Part shown: one piece after another, positions 1 through 5,736 of the stretch
How the letters are laid out: every line of letters begins with the position of its first letter
Position numbering within the stretch: position 1 is the stretch's first letter
NCBI GenBank assembly: GCA_021808875.1
Contig: JAKBAU010000210.1
Span: 1-6,499, forward strand
Length of the DNA stretch: 6,499 bases
Direction of reading: 5' to 3'
Source of the DNA: Pseudomonadota bacterium
GTDB taxonomy: Bacteria; Pseudomonadota; Alphaproteobacteria; Micropepsales; Micropepsaceae
The notes under the pieces: model-generated
Databases searched by the model: none
Seen by the model: only the letters and a program-made list of their open reading frames with translations
Told to the model about the DNA's origin: nothing
Program-made: the position numbers and the translations under genes

Positions 1-402
1 TCGCGGCCAGAACATACCGCGCCCTTGGCCCTTTGAGCAGCATTGGAAGTTCTTCGGGCACGATCTGCCAGCTGAGACCAAATTTATCCTTGGCCCAGCC
101 GCATTGGCCATCTCCCTGCACACACACCGCGCTCCAGTAAAAGTCGATCCGCGACTGGTCCTTGCAGTGGATCACAAAAGAGACAGCTTCATTTAGGTAA
201 AGTGTTACCCGCCATTGAGCGCGGTAAAGCGTTTGCCGTCGAGTTCAAAGGCCACAGTGAGCAGATCACTGGCATTGGGCGGGGTAACGTCGGTTCTACG
301 CACACGTTGGATGATTTTTGAGTTCGGGAATAGCGAAACATAGAACTCGGCGGCTTCTTCAGCCTGATTATCAAACCAAAGGAAGGGAGTGATATCCGGC
401 AT
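1..402 (-). pseudogene. VOC-family (PhnB-like / 3-demethylubiquinone 3-methyltransferase-like) protein, frameshifted and cut by the window edge
   Basis: Reading leftward from ATG 402-400, the first 65 codons give MPDITPFLWFDNQAEEAAEF and onward to ...FTALNGG, the typical N-terminal half of PhnB-like VOC proteins (a metal-dependent fold of the glyoxalase/bleomycin-resistance superfamily). A TAA at 207-205 then stops the frame. Shifting frame at about base 208 continues the same family without loss: VTLYLNEAVSFVIHC, then DFYWSAV, then QCGWAKDKFGLSWQIVP, and is open to base 1. The spacing from NGG to NEA equals the family's usual spacing if one base is restored in the CCC run at 208-210, so one base is missing. 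Either the gene is recently inactivated or there is a sequencing error in a short homopolymer. An AGGA lies about 9 bases before the ATG. It follows the YCII gene by 31 bp and is probably co-transcribed with it. Many members of this family have no proven substrate. The family call is firm; the functional state is not. Confidence 0.85.
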
Positions 403-433
403 TACAAAGGATCCTGTCTGAGTGTGGCTGCAG

Positions 434-784
434 TCAATGCGGGCCAGGCACGTCCATCAGCGGCAAGATGATACACTCGCCGTCACCCGCGATGGCAAGA
501 AACTCCTCGATCTGTGTCTGCTGATCCGCCGCATCCCTAGCCTGAAGAATGGCAAAGCCACAGCCCTCGGCGAAAGCCGGAAGTGCAGCATCCTCGACGA
601 CCGAAACCTTGCCAGCGGCTCTGCGTACGCGCTTGCCCTGCGAGGCTGGCAGCAATGCACCGGTCATGAGAAACCGCCCTGCCTTGGTTTCGCGTTCAGC
701 AAGCCTTTGCATCTGCGTCATTTGCGCGGGATCGCTTGGAGCCTTCAGACTACTGGCCGGACGGAAGAGTGAGAGGTAGCGCAT
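434..784 (-). CDS. YCII-related (DGPF-type) family protein
   Basis: This 116-residue protein begins MRYLSLFRPA and shows the pattern of the YCII/DGPF family: an opening beta strand, a helix at about residues 20-35 (QMTQMQRLAERETKAG), then FLMTGALLPASQGKRVR (38-54), which matches the usual 'G-L-P-S-x-G-x-R-V' block. A strand GFAILQARD (76-84) and a final strand ECIILPLMD (103-111) follow. Length is normal for the family (about 115-120). The family's hallmark DGPFAETKE-like segment is replaced here by EDAALPAFAEG (64-74), so this is a divergent member and its active-site-like residues may differ. YCII-like proteins are small ferredoxin-like folds; some are thought to be enzymes, but most are uncharacterised. 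AGAAGG at 800-795 is a good ribosome-binding site 10 bases before the ATG. It is the first gene of the leftward arm, with the VOC gene next, a pairing common in soil proteobacteria. Confidence 0.85.
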   Translation of the reverse strand: MRYLSLFRPASSLKAPSDPAQMTQMQRLAERETKAGRFLMTGALLPASQGKRVRRAAGKVSVVEDAALPAFAEGCGFAILQARDAADQQTQIEEFLAIAGDGECIILPLMDVPGPH

Positions 785-805
785 GCGTTCGTCACCTTCT
801 GCAAC

Positions 806-835
806 TTGACAATTAAGTTGATATCAACTTATTAA
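806..835 (+). promoter_or_regulatory. Rightward sigma70-like promoter for the marR operon
   Basis: A consensus -35 box TTGACA at 806-811 is followed after 18 bases by TATTAA (830-835), a 4/6 match to the -10 consensus. The 18-bp palindrome fills the spacer almost exactly, so a bound repressor would exclude RNA polymerase. The predicted start, near 842, leaves a leader of about 40 bases before the MarR ATG. Assigned by eye. Confidence 0.55.
814..831. promoter_or_regulatory. 18-bp perfect palindrome, probable MarR operator
   Basis: TAAGTTGATATCAACTTA is a perfect inverted repeat with its centre between 822 and 823. Its core TTGATATCAA has the size and AT-rich dyad form of operators bound by MarR-family dimers. 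It lies in the divergent gap beside a MarR gene, and these regulators usually bind such sites to control themselves and a neighbouring gene. The palindrome is read directly; binding is inferred. Confidence 0.75.
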
Positions 836-846
836 GACAGAGTCAA
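818..846 (-). promoter_or_regulatory. Leftward sigma70-like promoter for the YCII-VOC arm
   Basis: On the minus strand TTGACT (846-841, 5/6 to the -35 consensus) is followed after exactly 17 bases by TATCAA (823-818, 4/6 to the -10 consensus). The -10 lies inside the palindrome, so the same site could silence both directions. The expected start near 811 leaves about 27 bases before the YCII ATG. Assigned by eye and weaker than the rightward promoter. Confidence 0.45.
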
Positions 847-881
847 AGTCGAATGCATGAATCTCGTGCGACAGAGAATAT

Positions 882-1322
882 ATGACCAGTCACGACGCGT
901 TACCCTTCGAAACTACTCTGCATGTGAAGAACCATTGCCTGTGTCTGGCAGCGCAGCGTGCCGCGCGGGCTCTGGCACGCAGGTTCGATACGGCATTCGT
1001 CCCGTTTGATCTGACGAACGGTCAATTCTCGCTTCTGATGGCACTGAACCGGCCGCAGCCGCCGCTGATGCGTGATGTTGCCAGCCTGCTCGCGATGGAC
1101 CGCACCACGGTGACTGCCATGATGAAGCCGCTCGTGCGGCGCAAGCTTGCCGAGGTGCATGTAGACGAAAACGACCGTCGTGGACGGCGGCTGATGATCA
1201 CCCATTCGGGACGCGTCCTCCTGGCCAGGGCGTACCCGGTGTGGAAACGCACGCTTCAAGAAATCGAACGCGGTGTGCGCGATCCCCGGAGATTGCGCGA
1301 AGCATTGTGGAGCATCGCATGA
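882..1322 (+). CDS. MarR-family winged-helix transcriptional regulator
   Basis: This 146-residue protein has the usual MarR length. Helical dimerisation segments flank a winged helix. LTNGQFSLLMALNRP (44-58) opens the DNA-binding domain, MRDVASLLAMDRTTVTAMM (63-81) is the helix-turn-helix with the recognition helix starting at DRTT, and DENDRRGRRLMIT (95-107) is the wing with the conserved D-x-R-x-x-x-x-x-x-T pattern. Residues 104-146 form the C-terminal dimer helices. Two cysteines near the N-terminus (C19 and C21, in NHCLCLAAQRAAR) lie where several MarR proteins keep a redox-reactive or ligand-pocket cysteine, so thiol sensing is possible but unproven. The start at 882 has only a weak purine stretch (GAGAA) upstream, and no earlier in-frame ATG lies in the preceding leader. 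It probably represses itself, the downstream propeller/MoaD-like genes and the divergent YCII/VOC genes through the palindrome at 814-831. Confidence 0.93.
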   Translation: MTSHDALPFETTLHVKNHCLCLAAQRAARALARRFDTAFVPFDLTNGQFSLLMALNRPQPPLMRDVASLLAMDRTTVTAMMKPLVRRKLAEVHVDENDRRGRRLMITHSGRVLLARAYPVWKRTLQEIERGVRDPRRLREALWSIA

Positions 1323-1399
1323 AGAAACCCCTTCACGACATTCGCTCACAAGACCCGCCACTTCATGCAGTGTTTCAACCGGCTGTGACAGGAGGCTGA
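1319..1399 (+). CDS. Possible 26-residue mini-ORF coupled to marR
   Basis: An ATG at 1319 overlaps the MarR stop as ATGA and has its own GGAG at 1309-1312, six bases upstream. The frame (starting MKKPLHDIRSQDPPL) stays open for 26 codons and stops at 1397-1399, one base before the next gene's ATG. Its last codons contain the GGAGG ribosome-binding site of that gene. The layout fits a short translated leader that carries ribosomes from marR onto the propeller gene. I recognise no family, and a chance open frame of this length is common, so this is tentative. Confidence 0.25.
   Translation: MKKPLHDIRSQDPPLHAVFQPAVTGG
1391..1395 (+). promoter_or_regulatory. Strong Shine-Dalgarno site GGAGG for the propeller gene
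   Basis: GGAGG ends five bases before ATG 1401 and settles that start. It lies only about 70 bases after the MarR stop, and I see no terminator between, so the propeller gene is most likely on the marR transcript. Confidence 0.7.
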
Positions 1400-1400
1400 G

Positions 1401-2579
1401 ATGGCGCGCAGCGCAACACCAAAGACAAAACCCAGTACCATAAGGACGAGCGGCGAGAGCCAAACACTCCTGCTGGTGGCGACGCGCAAAGGCGCCTGGC
1501 TCTTTCAGGGCGACGCGGCGCGGCGCAAGTGGCGAACGGATGGACCGCACTTTTTGGGCCATATCATCAATCACCTCGTGCTGGACCCACGCGGAGGGGG
1601 CACCATGCTCGCGGCCGCCTCGACCGGGCATCTCGGGCCCACTATATTTCGTTCCACCGATCTGGGCAGGCACTGGAAGGAAGCCAGGCGGCCACCAGCC
1701 TTCGTCAATCCACCAAACCGAGCGGGCCGCAGTGTCAAAAACACGTTCTGGCTTACTGCTGGCCACGCCAGCGAGCCTGGTGTCTGGTACGCCGGCACCT
1801 CACCGCAGGGCCTGTTCCGCAGCGAGGATCATGGTGACACCTGGGAGCCTCTCCACTCTGTCAATGACAATCCGGATTTTCAGGCGATCTGGGGTGACGA
1901 CCAGGGGGGGACACCCGACGGACCAACAATCCACTCCATCAACATTGATCCACGCGATGCGCGGCATCTTTATTTCGGCATGTCGAGCGGTGGTGTGCAT
2001 GAATCAACTGATGGCGGCTGCAGCTGGACGCCGCTGCTCGCGGGCATGGAGGTCGTCGACGGCCTCGATGTGGCAAACATAGCCTTCCATGACCCGCATT
2101 GCGTACGGCTCTGCCCCTCCAACCCCGACCGGCTCTATCAGCAAAATCACTGTGGGATCTACCGTCTCGACCGGCCAGGAAAGCGTTGGGAACGCATCGG
2201 CAGGAACATGCCGAAGAAGATCGGTGATATCGGCTTTCCGATTGTGGTGCATCCGTATGATGACAAGACCGCCTGGGTGTTTCCCATGGACGGCACCTCC
2301 GTTTGGCCGCGTACCAGCCCGGATGGAAAGCCCGCCGTTTATATGACCACCAACGCCGGCAGAACATGGCGACGGCAGTCCGAGGGACTGCCGGAGGCCC
2401 AAGGCTGGTGGACGGTGAAGCGGCAGGCGATGACCAGCGACGATTCCGATCCTGTGGGCCTTTACTTTGGGACCACAGGCGGCGAGCTCTGGATGAGCCG
2501 TGATGAAGGCGGGCATTGGCAGAACCTGGCCCGGCACCTGCCAGAAATTTATGCGGTCGAGTTTGCAAGGATGGCTTGA
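1401..2579 (+). CDS. WD40/YVTN/BNR-like repeat (Asp-box beta-propeller) protein
   Basis: This 392-residue protein carries five Asp-box motifs of the S/T-x-D-x-G-x-x-W type: STDLGRHW (85-92), SEDHGDTW (141-148), STDGGCSW (202-209), TTNAGRTW (316-323) and SRDEGGHW (366-373). A degenerate one lies near RLDRPGKRWE (255-264). Asp boxes mark blade turns of sialidase-like and Ycf48-like beta-propellers. Strands such as LLLVATRKGAWLF (23-35), VWYAGTSPQGLFRS (128-141) and GLYFGTTGGELWMS (353-366) are the blade cores. There is no signal peptide or membrane segment: the N-terminus is basic and Ser/Thr-rich, so it is probably cytoplasmic. I do not see the arginine triad or a clear catalytic set of true sialidases, so database names such as 'exo-alpha-sialidase' should not be taken as function. 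A role in binding a protein or ligand is more likely. It lies between marR and a MoaD-like gene on the same strand. Confidence 0.88.
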   Translation: MARSATPKTKPSTIRTSGESQTLLLVATRKGAWLFQGDAARRKWRTDGPHFLGHIINHLVLDPRGGGTMLAAASTGHLGPTIFRSTDLGRHWKEARRPPAFVNPPNRAGRSVKNTFWLTAGHASEPGVWYAGTSPQGLFRSEDHGDTWEPLHSVNDNPDFQAIWGDDQGGTPDGPTIHSINIDPRDARHLYFGMSSGGVHESTDGGCSWTPLLAGMEVVDGLDVANIAFHDPHCVRLCPSNPDRLYQQNHCGIYRLDRPGKRWERIGRNMPKKIGDIGFPIVVHPYDDKTAWVFPMDGTSVWPRTSPDGKPAVYMTTNAGRTWRRQSEGLPEAQGWWTVKRQAMTSDDSDPVGLYFGTTGGELWMSRDEGGHWQNLARHLPEIYAVEFARMA

Positions 2580-2780
2580 GCTCCTTGAAGACACAAACCT
2601 GCTCCTTTCGAAGGAAATCGTCGTTTTGAACGTCGCGCAAATCCGGGAAAGCGGACCACCTGTCAGGCACTTGACGTCAGCACGATGGTCACCGGGCAAT
2701 GGTCTTGCCCTCGCCCTCGGGCGCCGCGCTCACTATGGCCCACAGCGCCGCTCAACAGCAGAGAGCCTCAGGATGGTGCA
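2580..2780 (+). other. 201-bp gap between propeller and MoaD-like genes
   Basis: No convincing gene or terminator is visible. A small hairpin TCCTT-TCG-AAGGA lies at 2603-2615 without a following T-run. An 8-bp palindrome TGACGTCA (2672-2679) overlaps a TTGACG that could be a -35 box, but no acceptable -10 follows. AGGA at 2770-2773 is the ribosome-binding site of the next gene, seven bases before its ATG. The gap is long for an operon, so the MoaD-like gene may have its own promoter or be read through. Confidence 0.5.
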
Positions 2781-3038
2781 ATGAAAATCAGCATGGCCAG
2801 CCCGCTTCACTCCTACACGGGCGCTAGCACGCTTGAAGCCCATGGCTCAAACCTCGCCGAGCTGCTCGAAGATCTCGAGCGTCGCTTTCCAGGGATTCGC
2901 TTTCGCATGATCGATGAGCAGGATCGCATACGTCGGCATCTGCGCGTCTTCGTCAATGATGCGCAGGTCTTCGACCTCGTTCATCCACTGCGGCCAGACG
3001 ATGAAGTCCATATTGTCCAGGCACTCAGCGGCGGCTAA
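2781..3038 (+). CDS. MoaD/ThiS-family (ubiquitin-like beta-grasp) protein with C-terminal Gly-Gly
   Basis: This 85-residue protein starts MKISMASPLHSYTGASTLEA, an opening beta hairpin. NLAELLEDLERRFPGIRFRM (24-43) is the family's central helix and loop. HLRVFVNDAQV (53-63) and PDDEVHIVQALSGG (72-85) are the late strands ending in the exposed Gly-Gly tail that E1-like enzymes adenylate in MoaD and ThiS. Sulfur-carrier proteins use this tail as a thiocarboxylate donor; archaeal relatives can also be attached to other proteins. No MoaE, MoeB, ThiF, ThiG or molybdopterin gene is in the window, so an ordinary molybdopterin-synthase role is not supported here. The ATG at 2781 is chosen because it has AGGA seven bases upstream and begins exactly at the first family strand. 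An in-frame ATG at 2685 would add an Arg/Pro-rich tail unlike the family. It is downstream of the propeller gene and convergent with the kinase gene, their ends overlapping by 4 bp. Confidence 0.88.
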   Translation: MKISMASPLHSYTGASTLEAHGSNLAELLEDLERRFPGIRFRMIDEQDRIRRHLRVFVNDAQVFDLVHPLRPDDEVHIVQALSGG

Positions 3039-4495
3039 CGCATCGCCGGTAGATTGAGGCGCGCCTCAAGACCGCCCAAGGTGCTGGTCGCCAGTTCAAC
3101 GCTGCCGCCGTAAAGCCGGGAAATGTCACGCACTATGGCAAGCCCAAGGCCGCTGCCGGGGACGCTTTCGTCGAGGCGCTCGCCACGTTCGCCAACCCGC
3201 ATGCGCTCTTCTTCGGTCAGGCCAGGCCCGTCATCGCCGATTGCGATGACGAGTTTTCCGCTGCCCTGCATCACCGCCCGCACGCGGACCTCACTGCGAG
3301 CCCATTTGCAGGCATTATCCATGAGATTTCCGGCCATTTCCTCAAGGTCCTGGCGTTCACCACGAAAGCCCAGATCAGCCGGACAAGTGACAGCAATCTG
3401 GATACCGTGGTCACCGTGAATGCGCCGCAATACCCGGCTCAGATCGTCGAGAACCGGGGCAACCGGTGTAGATACGCCGAGGACTGCCTGTGCTCCCGCG
3501 GCGCGCGCTCGCATCAGATGATGATCGATATGCCGGCGCATGACCTCGACCTGGCGCATCATGGCATCGGCAAGCTGGCCGGGATTGGCGGCAGCTTCAC
3601 TCGTGAGGACCGAGAGCGGGGTCTTCAGGGCATGGGCAAGATTTGAGGCGTGGGTACGGGCGCGGCCAACCACTTCGGCAGAATGCTCAATGAGCCCATT
3701 CATTTCCTCCGCCAGCGGCATCAGCTCGGCAGGAAAGCGCCCTTCCAGACGCCGCGCCTTGCCGTCACGGATACGTGCTAAGGCAACGGAAAGCCTGCGG
3801 AGCGGCTTCAGACCAACGCGCACCTGGATAAAGACGGCGCCAATGAGGCCTGCGGCCAAAAGTGCAAATGCCTCAAACATCATGCGATTGAATTGCGTTA
3901 TGTCTCCTTCCAGGTCCCCCAGATCACCCGCGACCACGAAGACGAATGCCCGTGGCGGCTCCTTTATGGTCTCCCCCGGAAAAATTACACGCTGCTCGGC
4001 GATGCGCACGGCGCGGCCATAAGGACCAATGCTGTTGCCGTAAAGGATCGCATCCGCCTTGTGCCGGTGGGCAGGCATCGCGCTGGGCTCTATGGTGCGA
4101 TCGAACAGCGAACGGGAGATCCGCGCTTTTCCAAGGTCAAGTCTCCCGGAGATGTCTGGTACAATCTCCCAATATGATCCGGAATAGATGCGCTCAAAGC
4201 GCGGATCGTTGAAGCGTCCCTGCAATGTGACCTGACCGCTCGGTGTCAGCGCCGCTGCGGCGATCATGCTCCCGAGATCGGCAGCGAGCCGTTCATCAAA
4301 CTCGTCCTGCACTGCGGCCCGAAACACGCCTGACAGGATCAGACCTCCGACTACAAAGCCCAGAATTGTCCAAACTGCCGCAGCTGCAATGAGACGTGAG
4401 GCCAGTGAATTGAACTGCAGACGCGGCAGGACATGACCGCTAAGGCTGTTCCGCAGAGATCCGAGCACGCACTCTTTACCGCCTGGCGCCGTCAT
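3035..4495 (-). CDS. Sensor histidine kinase, PhoQ/FeuQ-like
   Basis: This 486-residue membrane kinase has a short cytoplasmic N-terminus, a first membrane segment at about 35-57 (LIAAAAVWTILGFVVGGLIL), a periplasmic sensor region to about 204 and a second membrane segment at about 206-226 (FEAFALLAAGLIGAVFIQV). A HAMP linker (about 226-278) is followed by the dimerisation helix with NLAHALKTPLSVL, placing the phosphorylated His at 288. The ATPase domain shows the N box NLMDN (390-394), G1 box DDGPG (421-425) and G2 box GSGLGLAIV (447-455). The H-box wording 'LAHALKTPL' is typical of the PhoQ/FeuQ group rather than the EnvZ group. GGAG at 4505-4502, six bases before the ATG, supports this start. 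It follows the response regulator by 51 bp and should phosphorylate it. In rhizobia FeuQ acts with FeuP in osmoadaptation, including cyclic glucan export; the actual signal here is unknown. Confidence 0.93.
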   Translation of the reverse strand: MTAPGGKECVLGSLRNSLSGHVLPRLQFNSLASRLIAAAAVWTILGFVVGGLILSGVFRAAVQDEFDERLAADLGSMIAAAALTPSGQVTLQGRFNDPRFERIYSGSYWEIVPDISGRLDLGKARISRSLFDRTIEPSAMPAHRHKADAILYGNSIGPYGRAVRIAEQRVIFPGETIKEPPRAFVFVVAGDLGDLEGDITQFNRMMFEAFALLAAGLIGAVFIQVRVGLKPLRRLSVALARIRDGKARRLEGRFPAELMPLAEEMNGLIEHSAEVVGRARTHASNLAHALKTPLSVLTSEAAANPGQLADAMMRQVEVMRRHIDHHLMRARAAGAQAVLGVSTPVAPVLDDLSRVLRRIHGDHGIQIAVTCPADLGFRGERQDLEEMAGNLMDNACKWARSEVRVRAVMQGSGKLVIAIGDDGPGLTEEERMRVGERGERLDESVPGSGLGLAIVRDISRLYGGSVELATSTLGGLEARLNLPAMR

Positions 4496-4501
4496 GTCCT
4501 A

Positions 4502-4505
4502 CTCC
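4502..4505 (-). promoter_or_regulatory. Ribosome-binding site GGAG for the sensor kinase
   Basis: On the minus strand GGAG lies six bases before ATG 4495-4493. It decides the kinase start: another ATG at 4538-4536 is in a different frame, and I see no ATG or ribosome-binding site nearer the first membrane segment that looks better. Confidence 0.6.
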
Positions 4506-4546
4506 GCGGCTGCAAGTCCTGTCGGAAGAATGATCCATAGGCCTTT

Positions 4547-5224
4547 TCATTGTGGCTGGGGCGCGCCCGGATCGTCCAGACAATAGCCCAGACCGCGTAT
4601 GGTTTGGATGGTATCCGACCCGAGCTTTTTGCGCAGCCGGCCAACAAAAACCTCGATGGTATTCGAATCGCGGTCAAAATCCTGATCATAGAGGTGTTCA
4701 ATGAGTTCGCTGCGGCTGACGACCCGTCCCTTGTGATGGGCCAAATAGGACAGCAGCCGGTATTCCAGGCTTGTCAGCTTGATCACCGTGCCATCATAGC
4801 TGACCCTGCTGGTGCGGGTATCAACGCGCAGCTTACCGATTTCGATTTCGGCTGATGCATGCCCGGCCGACCGGCGCAGCACGGCCCGAAGTCGCGCCAG
4901 CAACTCCTCGGTGTGGAAGGGCTTGGCCAGATAATCATCCGCGCCGGCATCAAAGCCCGCGACCTTGTCGCTCCAGCGGTCACGTGCGGTCAGGATCAAG
5001 ACCGGCATCGTGCGGCCGGCCTTGCGCCATTTTTCGAGGACCGTAACACCGTCCATCTTCGGCAGCCCTAGATCGAGCACCACCGCGTCATAGGGTTCGG
5101 TGTCGCCAAGAAAATGTGCCTCCTCGCCATCGGCGGCACTGTCGACTGCATAGCCGGCATCTGCGAGCGCCTTCACCAGAAGGCGCTGCAGATCACGATC
5201 ATCCTCCACAACCAAGATGCGCAT
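4547..5224 (-). CDS. OmpR/PhoB-family response regulator, PhoP/FeuP-like
   Basis: This 225-residue regulator has an N-terminal receiver domain with acidic pocket D8/D9 (MRILVVEDD), phosphorylated Asp51 (VVLDLGLPKMDG), switch Thr79 (ILTARDRWSDK) and Lys101 (YLAKPF). A short linker leads to a C-terminal winged-helix DNA-binding domain (about 125-219) with LTSLEYRLLSYLAHHKGRVV, then SRSELIEHLYDQDFDRDSNT and VGRLRKKLG, ending in the wing IRGLGYCL. The run LYDQDFDRDSNTIEVFVGRL and the receiver motif DRWSDKVAGFDAGADDY resemble what I remember of rhizobial FeuP and enteric PhoP. All phosphotransfer residues are intact. It is co-directional with the kinase gene (51-bp gap) and the PepSY gene (18-bp gap upstream), so the three are probably one operon. 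Its own ribosome-binding site is weak (GGA about nine bases before ATG), suggesting some translational dependence on the upstream gene. Confidence 0.95.
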   Translation of the reverse strand: MRILVVEDDRDLQRLLVKALADAGYAVDSAADGEEAHFLGDTEPYDAVVLDLGLPKMDGVTVLEKWRKAGRTMPVLILTARDRWSDKVAGFDAGADDYLAKPFHTEELLARLRAVLRRSAGHASAEIEIGKLRVDTRTSRVSYDGTVIKLTSLEYRLLSYLAHHKGRVVSRSELIEHLYDQDFDRDSNTIEVFVGRLRKKLGSDTIQTIRGLGYCLDDPGAPQPQ

Positions 5225-5242
5225 GGGTTATTCCAGTAGGGG

Positions 5243-5590
5243 TCAGCGATGATGCCTGCTTTGTGGCCGCAGGTCATGGCCGGGATGGTCGCCCGGGGGC
5301 ATGGTGCGCGGGCCCCGGACCCTACCAAGGACTGCCCCACTGCGCGCGTCGGTATCGTACCAGACCATGTGGCCTTGCGGCGTCATCCATTTGAGCCGGT
5401 AGTGCATGCGTCCATCCTGGCCGCGGTACGGACCCTCCGCGTCATAAAACGTACCCGGATGTGCCTGGCGGAACCCCTGCAGCATTTTGTCGAGCCGTGG
5501 CGCCGAGGCAGGCGCCGGGCCATGACCCTGGGCCAAAGTCGCAACGGGTAACGACACCAGGACGCAAAGAAGGATGGTGGACCGGCGCAT
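5243..5590 (-). CDS. Small secreted PepSY-like protein of the two-component operon
   Basis: This 115-residue protein begins with a classical signal peptide: basic MRRS, a hydrophobic core TILLCVLVSLPVATL, and a likely cleavage after A20 (TLA-QG). The mature part holds one PepSY-like unit: helix RLDKMLQGFRQAHPGTFYDAE (about 32-52) followed by strands MHYRLKWMTPQGHMVWYDTDARSGAVLG (about 62-89), with the 'D-A-x-S/T-G-x-V-L' turn typical of the fold. The C-terminus is rich in His and Arg (DHPGHDLRPQSRHHR, 101-115). PepSY proteins often sit in front of two-component genes in proteobacteria and are thought to act in the periplasm, perhaps on the sensor. AGAAGG lies a few bases before ATG 5590. It is the first gene of the probable operon PepSY - response regulator - kinase. 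The PepSY call is by pattern and moderately certain; the signal peptide is clear. Confidence 0.78.
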   Translation of the reverse strand: MRRSTILLCVLVSLPVATLAQGHGPAPASAPRLDKMLQGFRQAHPGTFYDAEGPYRGQDGRMHYRLKWMTPQGHMVWYDTDARSGAVLGRVRGPRTMPPGDHPGHDLRPQSRHHR

Positions 5591-5736
5591 GATGCCTTCT
5601 AACGGGCTCTGCCTGAATGGCTGATGAACAGCCGCAGATCGAAGGAGCGCCCTTGATAGGCCTATATGCGAGTTCCCCCGAGGATCGCCCCATCCCTTGC
5701 CGCGCAGAGCCTCCGCGTGGACGCACGCGGTCGGGA
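5591..5736 (-). promoter_or_regulatory. Gap upstream of the PepSY/two-component operon; promoter region
   Basis: The operon's promoter should lie in these 146 bp, but no pair of boxes is convincing. Visible structures are a perfect 10-bp palindrome ATAGGCCTAT (5656-5665), next to a TATA-like stretch, and a small hairpin GGCTG-ATGAA-CAGCC (5619-5633) in the leader of the PepSY gene. I see no clear PhoP-type direct repeat. Confidence 0.35.
5713..5730 (-). terminator. Possible hairpin terminator after the right-edge gene
   Basis: CCGCGTG (5713-5719) and CACGCGG (5724-5730) form a perfect seven-pair GC-rich stem with a four-base loop, seven bases past the TAA of the right-edge gene. There is no T-run after it on the minus strand, so it could pause or protect the transcript rather than terminate it intrinsically. 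Confidence 0.35.

Noticed and set aside
422..779. Plus-strand frames opposite the YCII gene
   Set aside because: They are antisense shadows of the recognisable YCII protein.
900..1766. Long minus-strand open frame (288 codons) opposite marR and the propeller gene
   Set aside because: It runs antisense to two well-recognised genes, is rich in Arg/His/Cys in the manner of shadow frames, and resembles no family.
2603..2615. Hairpin after the propeller gene considered as a terminator
   Set aside because: The stem is only five pairs, AT-rich, and has no T-run directly behind it.
1939..2699. Two overlapping minus-strand frames of 231 and 243 codons opposite the propeller gene
   Set aside because: Both are antisense shadows of the Asp-box protein, with low-complexity Arg/Ser/Pro composition and no recognisable motif.
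2671..2699. TTGACG considered as a promoter for the MoaD-like gene
   Set aside because: No acceptable -10 box lies 16-18 bases downstream.
2685..2780. Upstream in-frame ATG that would lengthen the MoaD-like protein by 32 residues
   Set aside because: The extra residues are Arg/Pro-rich and unlike the family, whereas the ATG at 2781 has AGGA seven bases upstream and starts at the first beta strand.
2500..2784. Plus-strand frame of 94 codons ending in an ATGA overlap with the MoaD-like start
   Set aside because: The overlap is suggestive, but the frame begins inside the propeller gene in another frame, has no clear ribosome-binding site, and its translation looks like non-coding sequence.
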